Part shown: piece by piece, positions 61,414 to 64,000 of the stretch
Position numbering within the stretch: the stretch's first letter is position 1
Layout: each line of letters begins with the position of its first letter
Source of the DNA: Actinomadura nitritigenes
GTDB taxonomy: Bacteria > Actinomycetota > Actinomycetes > Streptosporangiales > Streptosporangiaceae
Reading direction: 5' to 3'
DNA: 64,000 nucleotides
NCBI RefSeq assembly: GCF_017573545.1
Contig: NZ_JAGEOK010000009.1
Span: 62,001-126,000 of the forward strand
The notes under the pieces: model-generated
Seen by the model: the letters and a program-made list of their open reading frames with translations, nothing else
Database searches by the model: none
What the model was told of the DNA's origin: nothing
Position numbers and translations under genes: made by a program

Positions 61414-63153
61414 GTGTCCAGGACGGTGGCGCGCGGACTTCTCCCCGGGGTGCCCCGGACGATGCTCGAGGTGCGGGTCCGGTGGGTCCTCGCGGTCGTG
61501 GTGGTGGTCGCGAACATCGTCGGCGGCCTGGTGGTGCTGCTGTTCGCGACGTTCGTGGTGCCGGACCCGCCGCTGCACGATCCGGAGCACGTGCACCTGG
61601 TGAACGCGATCGCGTTCTTCGGCTATCCGGTGGTGGCGGGGCCGGTCGCGCTGCTGGCGGGGCTGTGGCTGTGGCGTCCGGTGGTGAGCCTGGTGCGGGG
61701 CGGCGGGATGCCGGACCGGGCGCAGGGCCGCGCGGTCCTGCTGGGGCCGCTCCGGCTGACGTTCCTGGTCGGCGCGCTGTGGGGGGTCGGCGCGGCGGGC
61801 TGGGCGGCGCTGGACGTGGTGCTGTTCACGGCCAGGCTGGCGGTGAAGACGGGCCTGACGTGCCTGCTCGGCGCGGCGACGACCTGCACGATCGTGTACC
61901 TGCTGTCGGAGCGGCTGCTGCGTCCGGCGGCGGCGCTGGTGCTGGCGGCGGAGCGGCCGCGCAGGTTCCGGCTGCCGGGGGTGACGACGCGGGTGATGCT
62001 CGCGTGGGCGCTCGGGACGGCGATCCCGGTGTTCGGGCTGATCTGCGTGGCGGTGGCGGCGCTGGCGGCGCCGGACATCGACGTGACCCAGCTCGCGATC
62101 ACGATCCTCGGCCTCGGCGGGGTGGCGATCGCCGTCGGCATGTACGTGACGTACATGGCGACGCGGGCGATCGCGGACCCGATCAAGTCCGTCCGGACGG
62201 GGATGGCGCAGGTGGAGCGGGGCGACCTCGGCGCCGAGGTGGCGGTGTACGACGCGAGCGAGGTCGGGCAGCTGCAGGCGGGCTTCAACCACATGGTGGC
62301 GGGGCTGCGGGAGAACGAGCGGCTGCGGGACCTGTTCGGCCGGCACGTCGGCGAGGAGGTCGCGGGGCTGGCGCTGGAGCGCGGCGACATCGAGCTGGGC
62401 GGCGAGACGCGCGAGGTGGCGGTGCTGTTCGTCGACCTGACGGGGTCGACGCGGCTGGCGGACACGCGCGGCCCGGACGAGGTGGTGGGGCTGCTGAACC
62501 GGTTTTTCGGCGTGGTGGTGGCGGTGGTGGCGCGGCACGGCGGGTGGATCAACAAGTTCGAGGGGGACGCGGCGCTGGCGATCTTCGGGGCGCCGACGGA
62601 GCTGGAGGACTCGGCGGGCGGGGCGCTCGGCGCGGCGCGGGAGCTGGCGGTGCGGCTGCGCGCGGAGGTGCCGACGCTGGACGCGGGGATCGGCGTGTCG
62701 GCGGGCCCGGTGGTGGCCGGCTACATCGGCGCCGAGCAGCGGTTCGAGTACACGGTGATCGGCGACCCGGTGAACGAGGCGGCGCGGCTGAGCGACCTGG
62801 CGAAGACGTCGCCGGAGCGGGTGCTGGCGTCCGGGACGGTGGTGGAGCTGGCGCACCTGGCGGAGTCGGACGAGTGGGAGTTCGGCCGGTCGGTGACGCT
62901 GCGGGGGCGGAGCCGCCCGACCCGGCTCGGCGCGCCGAGGCAGCCGATGCCGCCGAAGGCGCCGCTGGTGCCGGAACCGGCGCCGGCGCCGGACGCGGAG
63001 GGGCCAAGGCGCGTCCGGTTCCCGCGCCCGCTGCGCCCGTTCCGGCGCGGAGGGCGGGTGCTGCTCGGGGCGCTGGTGCTGGCGAAGGCGGCAAAGAGCG
63101 CGAAGCCGGGCGGGGTGGAGCCGCGAGAGGAACCTTCGCAAGGCGACGCGTGA
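61414..63153 (+). CDS. Membrane-bound class III adenylate/guanylate cyclase with HAMP domain
   Basis: A 579-residue protein with six hydrophobic segments in residues ~20-250, a HAMP domain (TRAIADPIKSVRTGMAQVERGDLGAEV) and a class III catalytic domain: VAVLFVDLTGSTRLADTRGPDEVV with the metal-binding Asp, GWINKFEGDAALAIFGAPT with the second Asp, and YIGAEQRFEYTVIGDPVNEAARL. The C-terminal ~85 residues are basic and Pro/Ala-rich. The layout matches the Rv1318c-Rv1320c-type cyclases of actinobacteria. GTG start behind GGAGG. Confidence 0.9.
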   Translation: MSRTVARGLLPGVPRTMLEVRVRWVLAVVVVVANIVGGLVVLLFATFVVPDPPLHDPEHVHLVNAIAFFGYPVVAGPVALLAGLWLWRPVVSLVRGGGMPDRAQGRAVLLGPLRLTFLVGALWGVGAAGWAALDVVLFTARLAVKTGLTCLLGAATTCTIVYLLSERLLRPAAALVLAAERPRRFRLPGVTTRVMLAWALGTAIPVFGLICVAVAALAAPDIDVTQLAITILGLGGVAIAVGMYVTYMATRAIADPIKSVRTGMAQVERGDLGAEVAVYDASEVGQLQAGFNHMVAGLRENERLRDLFGRHVGEEVAGLALERGDIELGGETREVAVLFVDLTGSTRLADTRGPDEVVGLLNRFFGVVVAVVARHGGWINKFEGDAALAIFGAPTELEDSAGGALGAARELAVRLRAEVPTLDAGIGVSAGPVVAGYIGAEQRFEYTVIGDPVNEAARLSDLAKTSPERVLASGTVVELAHLAESDEWEFGRSVTLRGRSRPTRLGAPRQPMPPKAPLVPEPAPAPDAEGPRRVRFPRPLRPFRRGGRVLLGALVLAKAAKSAKPGGVEPREEPSQGDA

Positions 63154-63311
63154 GTCGATCTGGGGAAATGGACGTGTCCGGCTCGTATCACACGCTCCGG
63201 TTGCGTAATGTCACCGTGTGTACATGGTCTGCTACTGACTCGTAACCCGGGTGTCATCGGCCGGATCGATGGTCGAGGGCAGGCAACCCCCCGGCTCCCC
63301 GAGAGGTGACA

Positions 63312-64000
63312 ATGTCCCGTCGGCATGGTCTCGCGTTCACGGTCGTCCTGACCGCGGCCGTGAGCACCGGTTCCACGACGGCGGCCGCCGCCGAACCGGC
63401 CCCCCTCCTCCCGCCGCGCGCCCCGGCGCCGCCCGTCCCCGTCGTCCCGGTCGTTCCGGTGGTCCAGCAGGCGGCGGCGCACAGGATCCTCGACGTCGGG
63501 CACCGCGGCGCGTCCGCGTACGCGCCGGAGAACACCATCGCGTCGTTCAAGCAGGCCAGGGCCCGGCACGCGGACATGTTCGAGCTCGACGTCCAGCAGA
63601 CGAAGGACCACAAGCTGGTCATCATGCACGACTCCACGCTGGCGAGGACGACCGACGTGGAGCACGTCTACCCGAAGCTGAAGCCCTGGAAGGTCTCCCA
63701 GCTCACCCTCAGGCAGGTCAAGAAGCTGGACGCGGGGTCGTGGTACGCCAGGAAGTACAAGGGCGAGCGCGTCCCGACGCTGGACGAGGTGCTGAGCGCG
63801 ATGCGCGGCACCGGCGCCGGCATGCTGCTGGAGCTGAAGAGCCCCGTGCTGTACCCGGGGATCGAGGGGCGGGTCGCCGCGGCGCTCAAGCGGCACCGGT
63901 CGTACTGGCTCGGGGCGAAGGGCGCGCCCGCGCAGAGCCGGCTGGTGGTGCAGTCGTTCGACTGGGCGTCGGTCAAGCGGTTCCACAAGGACCTGCCCGG
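63312..64000 (+). CDS. Secreted glycerophosphodiester phosphodiesterase (N-terminal part)
   Basis: At least 229 codons; runs off the right edge. An N-terminal signal peptide (RRHGLAFTVVLTAAVSTG then a TAAAAEP cleavage region) and a Pro/Val-rich linker precede the GDPD domain: VGHRGASAYAPENTIASF (catalytic HRG), FELDVQQTKDHKLVIMHD (ELD metal ligands, second His) and MLLELKS. It hydrolyses glycerophosphodiesters to glycerol 3-phosphate outside the cell. GAGAGGTG precedes the ATG. The 158-bp gap upstream contains no further gene. Confidence 0.92.
   Translation, partial: MSRRHGLAFTVVLTAAVSTGSTTAAAAEPAPLLPPRAPAPPVPVVPVVPVVQQAAAHRILDVGHRGASAYAPENTIASFKQARARHADMFELDVQQTKDHKLVIMHDSTLARTTDVEHVYPKLKPWKVSQLTLRQVKKLDAGSWYARKYKGERVPTLDEVLSAMRGTGAGMLLELKSPVLYPGIEGRVAAALKRHRSYWLGAKGAPAQSRLVVQSFDWASVKRFHKDLP

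Overview
The window is chromosomal DNA of a high-GC actinomycete. Codon usage is strongly GC3-biased, many starts are GTG, and there are actinomycete families such as a DUF574-type SAM methyltransferase, an HpnB-type glycosyltransferase, a WhiB protein and FtsK/SpoIIIE-type transfer genes. An Actinomadura-like (Streptosporangiales) host is plausible, but that is inference.

Positions 1-34.5 kb are ordinary accessory chromosome: small enzymes, each with its own regulator. In order they are: a Baeyer-Villiger-type monooxygenase (cut by the left edge), AMP nucleosidase, a GH15/glucose dehydrogenase pair, a DUF2267 protein, an HtrA-like lipoprotein protease, a K+ channel, an HpnB-like glycosyltransferase, methyltransferases, an AraC/VOC pair, a short UvrA-like ABC ATPase, an AhpD-like protein, an NB-ARC/TPR regulator, a Vat-type acetyltransferase divergent from a TetR, NmrA/AraC, a cytosolic GH30, SDR/TetR, an HD protein, an ABC exporter operon divergent from a two-component system, a HIT protein, and TetR/quinone oxidoreductase. 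Three divergent TetR pairs have visible palindromic operators, and the two-component/ABC intergenic region has an 11-bp-spaced repeat.

Positions 34.5-37.7 kb are a decayed zone with an IS3 transposase scrap and a complete IS5-type element (35401-36319) that split a membrane-protein gene at its start.

Positions 37.74-59.59 kb form a tandem integration array at a tRNA-Phe gene (59514-59587, minus strand). Three direct copies of the 43-bp tRNA 3' half lie at 37743, 40940 and 59513. The left unit (3.2 kb) has no integrase and carries an orphan HigA-like HTH gene, cspA and a DEAD-box helicase with an apparent N-terminal frameshift. The right unit (18.6 kb) is an actinomycete integrative and conjugative element (AICE). 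It has a GntR/KorSA-type regulator with two operator repeats, a PLP decarboxylase, a WhiB/DUF4097/RRQRL/DUF2637/TraSA transfer operon, a CTAGA-rich palindromic locus behind traSA, a DpdA-like/PrimPol/DUF3987 replication operon, xis and int. Two cargo blocks flank the core: a low-GC cluster of three unrecognised genes (41.6-44.0 kb), and an HNH plus SRA-like/PD-(D/E)XK nuclease pair between int and the tRNA.

The most interesting observation is a dispersed ~70-bp leader element present four times in the AICE (46457, 48535, 52451, 55813). It combines a hairpin with a compensatory base pair, a conserved loop and a built-in Shine-Dalgarno, and precedes or overlaps the starts of whiB, the DUF2637 gene, the DpdA-like gene and xis.

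Positions 59.6-64.0 kb return to chromosome: tRNA-Asp, an amino-acid permease, a class III adenylate/guanylate cyclase and the start of a secreted glycerophosphodiester phosphodiesterase, cut by the right edge.
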